From the NCBI GenBank assembly GCA_034509755.1, contig CM067545.1:44881062-44945061 (forward strand): a stretch of 64,000 nt of DNA, written 5' to 3'. The DNA is from Anisodus tanguticus (lineage: Eukaryota; Streptophyta; Magnoliopsida; Solanales; Solanaceae). The position numbers were made by a program, and so were the translations under genes. Under the pieces are notes generated by a model that was not told where the DNA came from, ran no database searches, and saw nothing but the letters and a program-made list of their open reading frames with translations. Below, in pieces: positions 11,433 to 21,542 of this stretch. The stretch's first letter is position 1. The number at the start of each line of letters is the position of its first letter.

Positions 11433-12375
11433 TCAACTCGGGATCATGCATGAATAAACACACCGCTGAACCGCATATGTAATATCGGGTCCGGTAAAGG
11501 TCGATACATCGGAGGGCTCTGCAAGACTGCGATACCGGGTTGGGTCCTCGTATGGTGCACTCGTCGCGGCACTCAACTTTGGGTTTGCATCAACCGGTGT
11601 GGAAGTGGACTTACAGGATGACATCCCACCCTCTCTATGATCTCGCAAAGATACTTCCATTGAGACAAAACAAGCCACCCGAATGACGTTTGACGGCAAT
11701 CCCCAAAAATAACTCAACGGCCCTAAGTCCTTCATAGCAAATTCGAACGAGCATGGCCATGATAGACCGACGCAAAGCATCGGAGGAGGCGCTCAAGATG
11801 ATATCATCCACATATAACGAAATATAGGCCAATGACGAACCACGACGGTAGATGAACAAAGAATTATCCGACCCGCTCGTGTGTGAACCCAATAGTCGAA
11901 ACAAAATCAGCAAATCGTGTATACCAGCACGTGGAGATCGCTTAAGCCCATATAATGACTTCTTCAACAAACAGACATGATGAGGGCGGTTGGGATCCCC
12001 GAAACCCAACGGCCGATGCATATAGATCGTTTCCTTGAGGTCACCATGTAGAAAGGCATTCTTGACATCCAACCGATGGATTGGCCAAGTCTTTGAAAGA
12101 GCCAAGCTAAGCACAAGTGCGAATGGTAGCCGGTTTGACCACCGGACTAAACGTCTCACCACAATCAATTCCAACCTCGCCGAGTCTTACCATCACCAAC
12201 AAGTCGCGCCTTATGTCGAGCAAATGACCCATCCGAATTCTCCTTATGAGCAAAAATCCACATAGACCCGATAATATTAATACCATATGGACGGGCACCA
12301 ACTCCCACGTCTTATTATCAATAAGAGCATTATATTCATCACCATAGCAATTTTCCAATTAGGGTCATTTAATGC
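11433..12375 (-). pseudogene. Element A reverse transcriptase (broken)
   Basis: Pieces in three frames: NALIDNKTWELVP with GETFSPVVK at 12358-12107; DVKNAFLHGDLKETIYMH, KKSLYGLK and SLYVDDIILS (catalytic YVDD intact) at 12174-11635; the C-terminal part at 11780-11433. Small deletions remove parts of the EFAMKDLG and thumb segments. RT would copy the RNA into cDNA; this copy cannot. Confidence 0.82.
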
Positions 12376-12475
12376 GGACACAGGATTGCGGGGCAAGGGG
12401 GATTTAGAGACATCAGAATGTAAATTAAAATGTCGTTTAGGTGTAAAAATACCCCGCCGACTACGAGTGACCGGT

Positions 12476-13947
12476 CTATGACTCGAGGAAGAAGTGATGG
12501 AATTTTGGGCATTTTCTCGGGCTCGGGACGGACCGGCCAAAGAAAGTGGGCCCGCCGGCCCAAATCGGTACAAGCCGGAATCGATTCTCGGAGTCGGACC
12601 GGTCCGAATGAATGGGCCGGACCGGCCCAATAGCCGGAATTGTTCCGTTGGGCGGAACAAAGCAGGGGGTGACGCATCGTGGGACCAATGGGCGGTGGGC
12701 TGTTTGGAGGATTTTGGGCACGGAGTTGTCCGAAAAATTCCGAATAATATACGGGGATATTTGGTCATCCAAAAAATTATACGACTTAGGCTCGGGAGTA
12801 TGAACTTTCGTAAAAGGGAATTGGGTTTCATCAAAAATGACATGACGATTTATAATGATTTTCTTGGAGGATAAATCAAAACACTTATAACCACGATGAT
12901 TCGACGGATAACCCAAAAATACACACGGAGTAGACCGAGCTCGAAGTTTGTTAATTGTGGTGGATGGGAATAACGGATAACACAAGCACCCAAAAATTCG
13001 AAGATGAGAATAAGACGGGTTTTTATTATATAAGATTTTGAGAGGGGAAGAATATGTCAGACCTTTAGACGGAATTATGTTAAGAAGGTAAGTGGCCATT
13101 TGTAGAGCATGATGCCAAAAATACGGAGGTATGGAGGCATGGATTAGGAGAGTTCGGACAATGTTATTTATGGAACGAATTTTGCGTTCGGCTTTTCCAT
13201 TTTGTGAAGATGTATGAGGACATGAAAACCGGAAATTTATCCCATGAGTAGCACAAAATTCTCGAAACTCCCTATTGTCATACTCCTTCCCATTATCACA
13301 TTGAATATTTTTTATTTCTCTTTCGAATTGAGTACGAATGAACGCTCTAAATTTTATGAAGACGGAAAACACTTGTGATTTATTCGCAATTGGAAACGTC
13401 CACAAAAATCTAGAATAATCATCTAAGAAGAGAACATAATATCGATGACCCATTGAACTAAGAACAGGAGATGTCCATAAGTCGCTATGAATAATGTCAA
13501 ATGGCATAGAAGTATGAGAATTGGAGTCTACAAATGGCAACTTAACAATTTTTCCTAATGAACAAGATCGACAAATTGGAGTACGACTCGTACCCTTACA
13601 AGAAATAAAGCTATTTTTATCTAAAACCGATAAAATAGAAGATCCCGATGACCCAAACGAGCATGCCACATGGAAGGAGAGATGGTCCGCAAAAGTCGAT
13701 GGCAAGGCCGGACTCGATGGACCGACACCGGGCATGATAGGATATAGATCCCCCTACTATCACACCTCATGAGATGACTCCCCGTCTTGAAATCCTTCAC
13801 AGAGAAACCGAAAGGATCAAATTCAACAAAAATGCAATTGTCATTTGTGAACTTTCGGACGTACACTAAATTTTTAATCAATTTAGGAGCATGTAAAGTA
13901 TTTTTCAAGAGGAGTGGTGGATTGGGGGAGACAACGTTTTCGACCAT
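12476..13947 (-). pseudogene. Element A integrase (core intact, N-terminal frameshift)
   Basis: 13947-13621 holds the GAG-pre-integrase segment (KNTLHAPKLIKNLVYVRKF, then FDPFGFSVKDF) with the H of the H-H-C-C finger. After a frame change, 13735-12476 is a 419-codon open frame with the C-x-x-C of the finger (CRSCSLGK) and the full catalytic core: D in HSDLW, D in QCDNGKEYDN and E in SSQNGKAERK. The C-terminal GCLCYP, CVFLGY and HRGYKCFD blocks follow. Integrase inserts the cDNA into host DNA. The C-terminal linker is GC-rich and out of frame with RT. Confidence 0.85.
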
Positions 13948-14040
13948 ACCCTAGAATTGGAATAGAACTCGCCATTACCAATGATTATCCCCCGAGGGGT
14001 GCTCAAATTGGAATAAGATGAGAGAGTACCCGAGTCGAAG

Positions 14041-14576
14041 TCATGTGAGTAGTGGCCCCGTGTCCATGTACCAATTTTGGTCCGGTTGAGTTAATCCCAA
14101 CGTGTGCATCGCGGCCTCGATATCGGTCCGAGTAGGGCCGCCGCATGATGGGCTTGCGGAGGTCGGGGCCCAAGAACTCCCGGCCGTGCTTGGACTCGGC
14201 CCGTAATCGCTCCCACCGCCGCCGTTGGGCCACCGGCCGCCGGGGACGCCACCGCCGGGCATTGGGCTCGGATCGTTGGCCGCCCCACCGGCCGCCGGAA
14301 TATCCCGCCGCCGCCGGTACGGGCCGCCGGCCCACGGTCCACCGCCATCGCTGCCCATCGCCATGGGCCCCACCGCCGGGCCCATGGGGGTGGTGGGCCA
14401 CCGTTCATTGGATGGGACCCACCGACGTTTTGTTGACTACCGGAACCTCCACCATTACCACCGCGTTTGCCCCCGCGTTTTTTTGTTATTATTTTTGCGA
14501 TTATTCTTGCCGCCACCATGATTATGGTTTTGGCCCGAATTATTAACAAAACTCGAAGGATTAGGAGAGGATGCCA
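14041..14576 (-). pseudogene. Element A Gly/Pro-rich linker and protease active-site region
   Basis: A very GC-rich stretch coding for Gly, Pro and Arg joins Gag to the protease. At its end NWYMDTG gives the aspartic protease signature (D-T-G at about 14068). One base is missing right after the G, so the following ATTHMT block lies in another frame. The protease would cut the Gag-Pol polyprotein. As it stands it cannot be made as one piece. Confidence 0.75.
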
Positions 14577-15212
14577 TCATGACAACCGGACTTGCTCCGT
14601 AGCCGCCTTTTTAGCCAAACCGGCTTCTTCCAACGTAAGCATGGAGCGGGCTTGATGGAAGTCGGGAAGAGGGTTGCTTTGGCGAAGGAGAGTGCCAACA
14701 CCATTATAGGCCTCCGAAAGACCGGCAACCAACCGTAGAACTAGACGATTATTTGTCACCGGTGCGCCAACATTACGGAGTTGATCCGCCAATTCCTTTA
14801 GTTTCTTGCAATATGCGAAAACGTTTGGAAATACGTCCATTCGAACGAGAGAGAATTCCCGCTCGAGTGTGACGATACGGGAATGTTGGTTGTCTTGGAA
14901 TATGTCACGCAATCTATTCCATGCAGCCATAGCCGTGGTATCGGGCTCCATAATCGTCGTAGAAGGTCCACCGAAATAGTGGCGTATATCCACCGAAGAA
15001 CGGTAGCATCAAGTGTAATCCACACCTCGGATCCTCCGCGGGAAGGGGTCTAGCGGGAGGAATTATGTGATGAAGAACTTGATAAGAGATAGCGTGAATT
15101 TTAAACAACTCCGCCCACGTTGCATATTGAACGTTTTCCATCTCAAGGACAATAGGGACACCGAGCTTGATATTGGAAACCGTGAGGGCGGGTGAAAATT
15201 GTTCTTAGACAT
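14577..15212 (-). pseudogene. gag: Element A gag (broken)
   Basis: The frame should start at ATG 15212 (MSKNNFHP). One base is lost a few codons later, shifting out of the LGVPIVLEMENVQYATWAELF block, and a second loss lies after HHIIPP. The longest intact part, 14993-14577, holds the middle and end of the capsid-like domain: WNRLRDIFQDNQHSRIVTLE, then YCKKLKELADQL and VLRLVAGL. This is the UBN2-type copia Gag, which packages the RNA into particles. No zinc knuckle is seen. It is followed by a GC-rich Gly/Pro/Arg linker. Confidence 0.85.
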
Positions 15213-15366
15213 ATTTGAAAGAACAAAGAAGGAGGATAAATTTAAGAGAGGTTTTTGAGAGCGGAAGACGAGATATTTGGAGAGAAAAACCCGAGGGAGG
15301 GGGGGGGGGGTTCTCGGCCAAAGAGGCAAAAGTTTGAGAGAAGAAAACTTTTGGTTTAGACCTAGT

Positions 15367-15378
15367 CTCTTGATACCA
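15367..15378 (-). other. Primer binding site of element A
   Basis: Minus strand TGGTATCAAGAG directly after the 5' LTR; matches the initiator tRNA-Met 3' end except for an extra A. Confidence 0.85.
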
Positions 15379-15655
15379 TGAAAGAAATAATCCCCTTGAT
15401 TATTTTCATTGATTGAATAGATATATATACAAGTTACATATTTCCATAATAGGAAAATCCTTTTCCTATTCTACTTCTAAATCCTTATTCTACCATAATT
15501 CTAACTATACAATTATGGTAATAGTATAACACTAATTAAGGTATCCTTTTCTTTACAATATACTACCATATACATTCCTAATATACCATATATACCTTTT
15601 CCCGTGATGGGCTGAATTCTGCCCGTGATGGGCTGTGATGATGGACTGTTTAACA
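15379..15655 (-). repeat. 5' LTR of element A (277 bp)
   Basis: Same sequence as 10585-10861. On the minus strand its CA end is followed directly by the primer binding site. Confidence 0.95.
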
Positions 15656-15660
15656 AAATG

Positions 15661-15950
15661 AAACGCGAGGAGCAAATTGAAAGGCAACCAATCATGCAAC
15701 ATAATGCCTATATGCAATGCAGGAAACCAATTTCCTGGCAAGACTAATAGATGGCATATGCGGCATAGGACACTATTGCCCAACCTAATTAACTACACCT
15801 CTAAAGGTATATATGTCTGTGTGTCATTCTTTCTTTATTATTTGTAATTTTAATTTTTCCGTTGTGGAAGTTTTTAAAAAAAAGAGTGTTTTCGTTCGTT
15901 TTGCAAAAACAATAAAGAGGTGAGAGTACATACGAATATTGCAATATGTT
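15661..15950. other. Intergenic, nothing recognised
   Basis: Right flank of element A. No gene, RNA or transposon end was recognised. Confidence 0.4.
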
Positions 15951-15955
15951 TTTGA

Positions 15956-16098
15956 ATGATGGAATAATTTCCCTTAGGGATTCCTTTCATTATTCACAAT
16001 ATATATAGATGTACAAAGGTTGATTCCTAATATGGTACGGATCCTAACTTACCTTACAAAGGTTGATTCCTAATATGGTACGAATCCTAACTTATCAG
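15956..16098 (-). repeat. Diverged copia LTR remnant (element B family)
   Basis: Shares the phrases TTAGGGATTCCTTTCATTA, CACAATATATATAG and a doubled GGTTGATTCCTAATA-GAATCCTAACTTA unit with the LTRs of element B, in the same orientation. No internal region is attached, so it is a truncated solo LTR. Confidence 0.75.
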
Positions 16099-16360
16099 GA
16101 TGGTCTCATAGAGGACTGAGTGTTTTTTTCTTGAAGGAATGAAATGTCAGTCCTCTATGATACCCTGCAAGTATATGATATACCATGTAGATATCATAGA
16201 AGATTCAGTTGTGTTTTTCTTTAAGGAATGAATTAGTCCGCTATGATATTCTGTCAGTATATGATATATATCAGGTTGGTATAATTGAGGAATGAGTGTT
16301 TTCCTTAAAAGAATGAACTGTCGGTCTTGTGTGATACCATGTGGGTATCATAGTATACTG
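16098..16360. repeat. 86-bp tandem repeat, 3 copies, with hairpin potential
   Basis: Units begin near 16098, 16184 and 16270. Each carries a TC-ATAG-GGACTGAGTG half, a TTCTT-AAGGAATGAA middle and a GTCC-CTATGATACC half. The two halves are roughly inverted, so each unit can fold back. A related set lies at 23960-24360. Confidence 0.7.
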
Positions 16361-16379
16361 CAACAATATACTTAAACTG

Positions 16380-16830
16380 TTATTGAAAAAAATAAGTAAT
16401 AAAGAAATTTAAAAAATAAAAAAGAAAAAAATTAGAATTAAATATAGAACAGATTATAGTGAAAAAGAAAATAAAATATAGTATGAAAAAAATAAATGAA
16501 CAAAAAAGGAGGAAAAATAAGAAAAGAAAAGAATAAAAGAAAGAAAAGAAGTAGAGATATAAAAAAGGAAAGAAGAAAAAAGAGACAATTAAATATTAAA
16601 AAATAATAAAGATTTTTTTTTAAAAAAGGAAATGAAAAGAGCTAGAACTAAACATGAAATTAGATTATGGTGAAAAAAGAAAATAAAGAATACTATGGTT
16701 TGAAAAAAAAATGAAACAAAAAAGAAGAAAAAAAGAAAAAAATAAAGAAAAAAATGAGAGAAAATAGGAGACAAGAAGTAGAGAAATAAAAAAGAAAAGA
16801 AAAAAAAAGGAGACAATTACCTACAGAAAC
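16380..16830. repeat. Purine-rich low-complexity block, tandem 210-bp duplication
   Basis: Almost all A and G on the plus strand for about 430 bp. Two diverged copies start at TAGAATTAAA (16433) and TAGAACTAAA (16643), each followed by GATTAT-GTGAAAAA-GAAAATAAA. The phenylalanine-rich open frames on the minus strand are a product of this composition, not genes. Confidence 0.75.
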
Positions 16831-17167
16831 TATAAGGGTATTAAGGGTAAATTGTTTTGGGGTATGAAAAGTAAATGGAGCATGCAAGAGTAAATAGTTT
16901 GATTTTAGGGCATTAGTGTAGTTTTCCCTTATTTTAGGCAGGATCGAGTATCTTTGTTTAAATCTTATTTCCGCGTTAAAATAAGCTATATAGTGAATAA
17001 TTTTTAGAAAAATGATTAAATATTATTTTCACTATCACAATTTATGTATCATACTTTCTTTTTATATCTGTCTCAAAATGAATATTATACTTTCTTATTT
17101 AGAAATAATTTAATTTTACTTTTAATCATATGATTTACGACCACACTAAACGCCTGTGATTTATTTA

Positions 17168-17605
17168 CACTACAAAAAAAAATGGTTTTTACCTACCTCA
17201 AAATCGACCTTAAGTATAGATAGACTATGACTGGGTCGGTAAATTTACCGACCTCATGATGTCAGTAAATTATTTAAACGGGCTGAATATTTATTAAACT
17301 TACCGACCAAATGAGGTCGGTGATATAAGGTCAGTAAATATATTTTTATTTTTTAAAATAAATATATCACCGACCTCATGAAGTCGATAAATTAATTAAT
17401 AATAAATCACCTACCGACCTCATGAGGTAGGTCAATTCTTAGAAATTCAACCCTACCGACCTCATGAGATAGGTAAATTTTAAAAAATTCAACTCTACCA
17501 ATCTCATGAGGTCAGTAATTTTCCAAAAAATTATAATTACCGATCTCATGAGGTCGGTAGTGTTGAATTTCTGAAAATTTACCTACCTCATGAGGTCAGT
17601 ATTTA
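17168..17605 (+). mobile_element. CACTA-like terminus with palindromic subterminal repeats
   Basis: CACTACAAAAAAAAATGG at 17168 matches the end of CACTA (En/Spm) transposons. It is followed by a perfect 20-bp palindrome GGTCGGTAAATTTACCGACC (17234-17253) and eight copies of a near-palindrome, consensus ACCGACCTCATGAGGTCGGT, starting at 17247, 17302, 17369, 17413, 17455, 17497, 17539 and 17581. The last five are exactly 42 bp apart. Subterminal repeats of this kind bind the transposase partner protein in En/Spm. No opposite end and no transposase were found, so this is one end of a broken or non-autonomous element. Confidence 0.6.
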
Positions 17606-17619
17606 GAATTTCAGGAAAG

Positions 17620-17880
17620 ACGAAGATAATTGGACATCATCGTATGTCATTAGAATTTCTGGACCTCATGTACTAAAATTAGAATTGGACACAAGGAGAA
17701 AGACGAAGATAATCATAATGAAGTTTTTTAACAAATTAATGGGCGTGTCATGTAAAGCTAAACATGATCCATCATCGTCTGTCACTGTCAAGTGAAATGT
17801 TGTCTTGACAAACTAATGGGCAGTGTCATGTGAAGCTAAACAAGATCTATCATCATCTGCCACTGTTAATTGATATACAA
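17620..17880. repeat. 77-bp tandem duplication
   Basis: ACAAATTAATGGGC...GTCATGTAAAGCTAAACATGAT (17731 on) is repeated with changes from 17808 (ACAAACTAATGGGC...). A shorter phrase, AAAGACGAAGATAAT, also occurs twice (about 17616 and 17699). It may be the inner part of the CACTA-like element. Confidence 0.6.
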
Positions 17881-17977
17881 AATGAAAGGAGGTTGTTTCA
17901 ATATTTTTGTTGCTTAGTAAGGGTAGTGAAGCTAAGTCGGAATCAGGAAGAAATATATGGCACTTGTAAGTTGAAAT

Positions 17978-18184
17978 TGTAAGATTGGAATAAACTCACT
18001 TAGGGATTCCTTTCATTAATCACAATATATATAGTTGTACAGAGGTTGATTCCTAATACACTAAGAATCCTAACTTACCTTAAATGGTTGATTCCTAATA
18101 CAATAAGAATCCTAAGTTACCTTAAATATACATCTATCATAATTACAAAATATACTGTGAATATTCGGAGAATATTTGCTATTA
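17978..18184 (-). repeat. 3' LTR of element B (207 bp)
   Basis: On the minus strand it runs TAATAGC...CTTACA. It holds an internal near-duplication around ATTCCTAATACA and CCTTAAAT. The pol stop codon TAA is its first three bases. Confidence 0.92.
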
Positions 18185-19804
18185 CTCCCCCTCAGTCGGA
18201 GCGGGAAGAGGCCGAATGCTAAGGCTGGATCGGAAGTCGGTGAAGAGCTGTCTCGGTAGTCCCTTTGTGAAAATATCTGCATACTGATAGGATGAAGGCA
18301 CGTGTAATATTTTGACCTGACCAGGGGCAACCTTCTCACGCACAAAGTGAATATCCATCTCGATATGCTTGGTCCGCTGATGTTGGACCGGATTGTGAGA
18401 CATATAGATGACATATATGTTGTCACAGTAGATTATAGACGCCTTTCGCAGTGGACACTGGAGCTCCAAAAGAAGATTTCGGAGCCAACAGATCTCAGCA
18501 ACGACATTAGCAACTCCGCGATACTCTGCTTCAGCACTCGAACGGGATAGCATGGCCTGCCGCTTGGCGGACCATGAAATAAGATTATCCCCAAGAAATA
18601 CACAGTAGTCTGAGGTGGAGCGACGTGTGTCCGGGCGTCCTGCCCAATCTGCATCCGTGTAAGAGAGTAACTTAGTTGGGGCAGAGGGGTAGAGATGCAG
18701 TCCAAAGTCCAGTGTGCCCTTAACGTATCTGATAATACGTTTGAGGGCCACAAAATGGGACTCTCGAGGATCGTGCATAAACAGACACACCTGCTGAACG
18801 GCATATGCAATATCAGGCCTAGTAAATATAAGATACTGAAGGGCATCTGCAAGACTCCGATATAGAGTGAGATCAGAAACTGGCGCACCCTCATTGGCAC
18901 TGAGCTTGGATTTCGAGTCAACCGGAGTTGGCATAATTTTACAATTAGCCATCTTAGCCATGTACACTATATCTTCCGCATATTTGCGCTGACACAAAAA
19001 CATATTAGCGACAGATATGGTCACGGATATACCCAAGATATAACTCATCTTGCCCAAGTCAGTCATAGCAAATTCAGTTTTTAGGAGAGCAATGATTTCA
19101 TTCTTCAAACCGTCAGAGGAGGCAGTAGGAACAATGTCATCCACATATAATAGCAAATAAGCAGTGTTGCTACCTCAATGAAAAGTGAAGAGAGAGTTAT
19201 CGCACATGCTACATATAAATCCGATCTGCATAAGATGCCTGGAAAAACGATCATACCAAGCGCGGGGTACATGTTTCAAGCCATTTAATGACTTCCTAAG
19301 ATGACATACAAACTGTGGAACTGTCGGATGAACAAAGCCAGGGGGCTGATGCATGTACACAGTTTCTTTCAAATCCCCATGAAGAAACACATTCTTGACA
19401 TCAAGCTGATGAATCGGCCAATGCTTGCCCATGGCAATACTGAGAACAATACGAATAGTAGCCGGTTTGACAACCGGACTGAAAGTCTCACCACAATCAA
19501 TTCCCTCCTACTGATTGGTGCCATTGGCAACAAGTCTTGCCTTATATCTCTCCAAGTCACCACTGTCTCTGAATTTATGACGAAATAGCCACATGCATCG
19601 GATCACATTCACCCCATCCGGTCTAGGAACTAGATCCCAAGTGTGCTGGTTTGTTAAAACAGAAAATTCCTCACACATGGCCGCATTCCAATTAGGGTCC
19701 AGTTTGGCTAATTTAGGGTTTATGGGAATTGGAGATATAGTGTGTGTGGATAAGTTGAAGTGAACCTTAGGTTTGAAAATCCCGTGTTGGGCACGAGTTT
19801 CCAT
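18182..19804 (-). pseudogene. Element B reverse transcriptase and RNase H
   Basis: 19804-19508 has the RT start (LDPNWNAAMCEEF, TWDLVP, LERYKARLVANG); 19432-19175 has DVKNVFLHGDLKETVYMHQP and the Y-D-RFSRH block; 19156-18182 is open for 324 codons with MLLYVDDIV (catalytic YVDD), EFAMTDLGKMSYILGI, the thumb, then RNase H: SYTDADWAG, SSAEAEYRG, IYCDNIYVIYMS and HIEMDIHFVREKV...YADIFTKGLP. The RNase H domain looks intact. Stops and shifts separate the three pieces. The last codons GAG GGG GAG form the polypurine tract, and TAA is already LTR. Confidence 0.87.
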
Positions 19805-20038
19805 ACGGTGGGTGGGTAGATGTGCTGTGTCGGTATGCTGTTGGGTGTGGGTATTATGGGCATCAGGTTTTGGGTGTTGGCATATTGGTTGGTTGTCGTC
19901 GATCGTTGGCGACGATGGTGACTGGGTGCTGGTAGGTGAGCTGATTGGGTCTGGTGTCGGTGTCAGGGTCTGGGGTGGTTCGGTGACAGTGGATGGTTGT
20001 CGGTGTCTGGTGTTGATGTTGGGTTACCGATTTGGGAT

Positions 20039-20112
20039 GGATGGTTGTTCATCGGTGGGCTGAGGCTGACCCGATGGATGGTTGTTCATCGGTGGGCTGA
20101 GGCTGACCCGAT
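20039..20112. repeat. Perfect 37-bp tandem duplication in element B
   Basis: 20039-20075 and 20076-20112 are identical. 37 is not a multiple of three, so the duplication shifts the frame of the integrase-RT linker. Confidence 0.9.
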
Positions 20113-20151
20113 GGTGGTGTGTTGGTTGTTCTGGAACGGAGGTCGGAGGTG

Positions 20152-21480
20152 CTAGCCTGGGAGTGGGAGATACAGTGATGGGCGATGATGACTGGGGTCG
20201 CGATGTGGTGGCGGAGACCGGAGATAAAGCAGTCTGTGATGGAGGAAGTTGGTCACGATAGTGGAGGGGTCGGAGGATCGGGGAAATGGTTGACATATTG
20301 AGAAATGTGTAGTCCGTATTTTGAAATTTTCAGAGGTTGGAGAATGGGAAGCACGTCTCGTCAAACATAACGTGACAGGACACAACAATTTTACGAGTGG
20401 ACAAATCAAAGCATAGATAGCCCCTATGATTAGACGGAAAACCAACAAAGACACACGGGGTGGTTCGTGGAGCAAATTTATGAGAGGCAATGGATGCAAG
20501 ATTGGGGTAGCACAGGCAACCGAAAATTCTAAGATGGTCATAGGACGGGGTCCGTCGGTAGAGAATTTCGGTGGGGTTTTTATTATGAAGAGTGCTAGTG
20601 GGTAAAATATTGATTATTTATTCAACCATTTTAACAGCTAGACCCAGAAGGATGGGGAAGGGAGGCATGAAATAGAATAGTCTGAATCATATTATTGATG
20701 GTACGAATGATTCGTTCAGCTTTACCGTTTTGAGGTGATGTGTAGGGACAGGAGAAACGGAAAACAATGCCATGAGTGGTGCAGAAATTGTGAAACGCCG
20801 AATTATTGAATTTACGACCGTTATCACATTGAAAGGATTTTATAGATTTTTCAAATTGAGTTTTTATGTAGTTATGAAACTCAAGAAACTTAGCAAAAAC
20901 TTCAGACTTGAATTTTAGAGGGTAAATCCAGATAAAATGTGTGAAGTCATCCAATAAGACAAGGTAGAATTTATGGCCAATGGAGCTAACAATGGGAGAA
21001 ATCCATAAATCAACATGCACAATATCAAACGGTGAAAAAGTAACACTTAAAGATGACATAAAAGGAAGACGACTATGTTTGCCAAGCGGACAAGAAAGAC
21101 AGTTTTTGGCAAGCTTCCCATTATTACATCTAATAAGCTTATTATTTCTAAGAAAGGTAAAGACATGTGCTCCTGGATGACCAAGTCTATCGTGCCAAGT
21201 TGATGGAGAGATTGCAGTAAGGGAGGTATAAGATTGTTTGTTGACAGCGGAAGATGGAGCGAACGGGTAGAGGTCCCCCACACTATTGCAGCGCGTTAGA
21301 ATTTTCCCTGTATAGAGATCCTTCACAGAGAAATCAAAAGGGTCAAATTCCACAGACACAAAATTATTACGGGTGAATTTTTTAACGAATGTTAAATTTT
21401 TAATGATGTTAGGAGCATATAGGACATGGTTTAGAGAGAAGGGCGGATGGGGAGGTTATGTGTGGGCATTACCGTAACCT
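20152..21480 (-). pseudogene. Element B integrase (frameshifted)
   Basis: 21359-20631 is open for 242 codons: FDPFDFSVKDLYTGKILTRC, WHDRLGHPGAHV (finger H), CLSCPLGKHSRLPF (C-x-x-C), VHVDLW (first catalytic D), SFQCDNGRKFNN (second D) and SSPQNGKAER-like PYTSPQNGKAERIIRTINN (E). A frameshift in HPSGSSC ends it. The C-terminal GCLCYP and FLGFPSNHRGYLCFD-like blocks lie in another frame, with a Pro/Ser-rich linker down to about 20024. Confidence 0.82.
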
Positions 21481-21542
21481 TCAATTGGAATGCAATGACC
21501 ATTATCGACGGTGATGAATTAGGGGTGCTTTAATTTAAGCAA

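Larger units (their letters stand above)
10585..15655 (-). mobile_element. Full-length copia retrotransposon A, defective
   Basis: A 5071-bp element read on the minus strand: 5' LTR 15379-15655, primer site, gag, protease, integrase, RT, RNase H, polypurine tract, 3' LTR 10585-10861. A perfect 5-bp target duplication AAATG flanks it (10580-10584, 15656-15660). The two LTRs look identical over 277 bp, so insertion was recent. The single Gag-Pol frame is nevertheless broken by many small deletions and frameshifts, so the copy was probably moved by proteins from a relative. Gag lacks a visible CCHC knuckle and pol order is PR-INT-RT-RH, as in copia. An Ale/Retrofit-like placement fits the size but is inference. 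Confidence 0.95.

Noticed and set aside
16589..16887. Phe-rich open frames that look like membrane proteins
   Set aside because: They are the minus-strand reading of an A/G-only stretch; composition alone explains them.
17230..17605. CRISPR-like array of regularly spaced repeats
   Set aside because: Repeats and spacers are both AT-rich and similar, the repeats are palindromic, and the DNA is plant nuclear; a transposon or satellite explanation fits.
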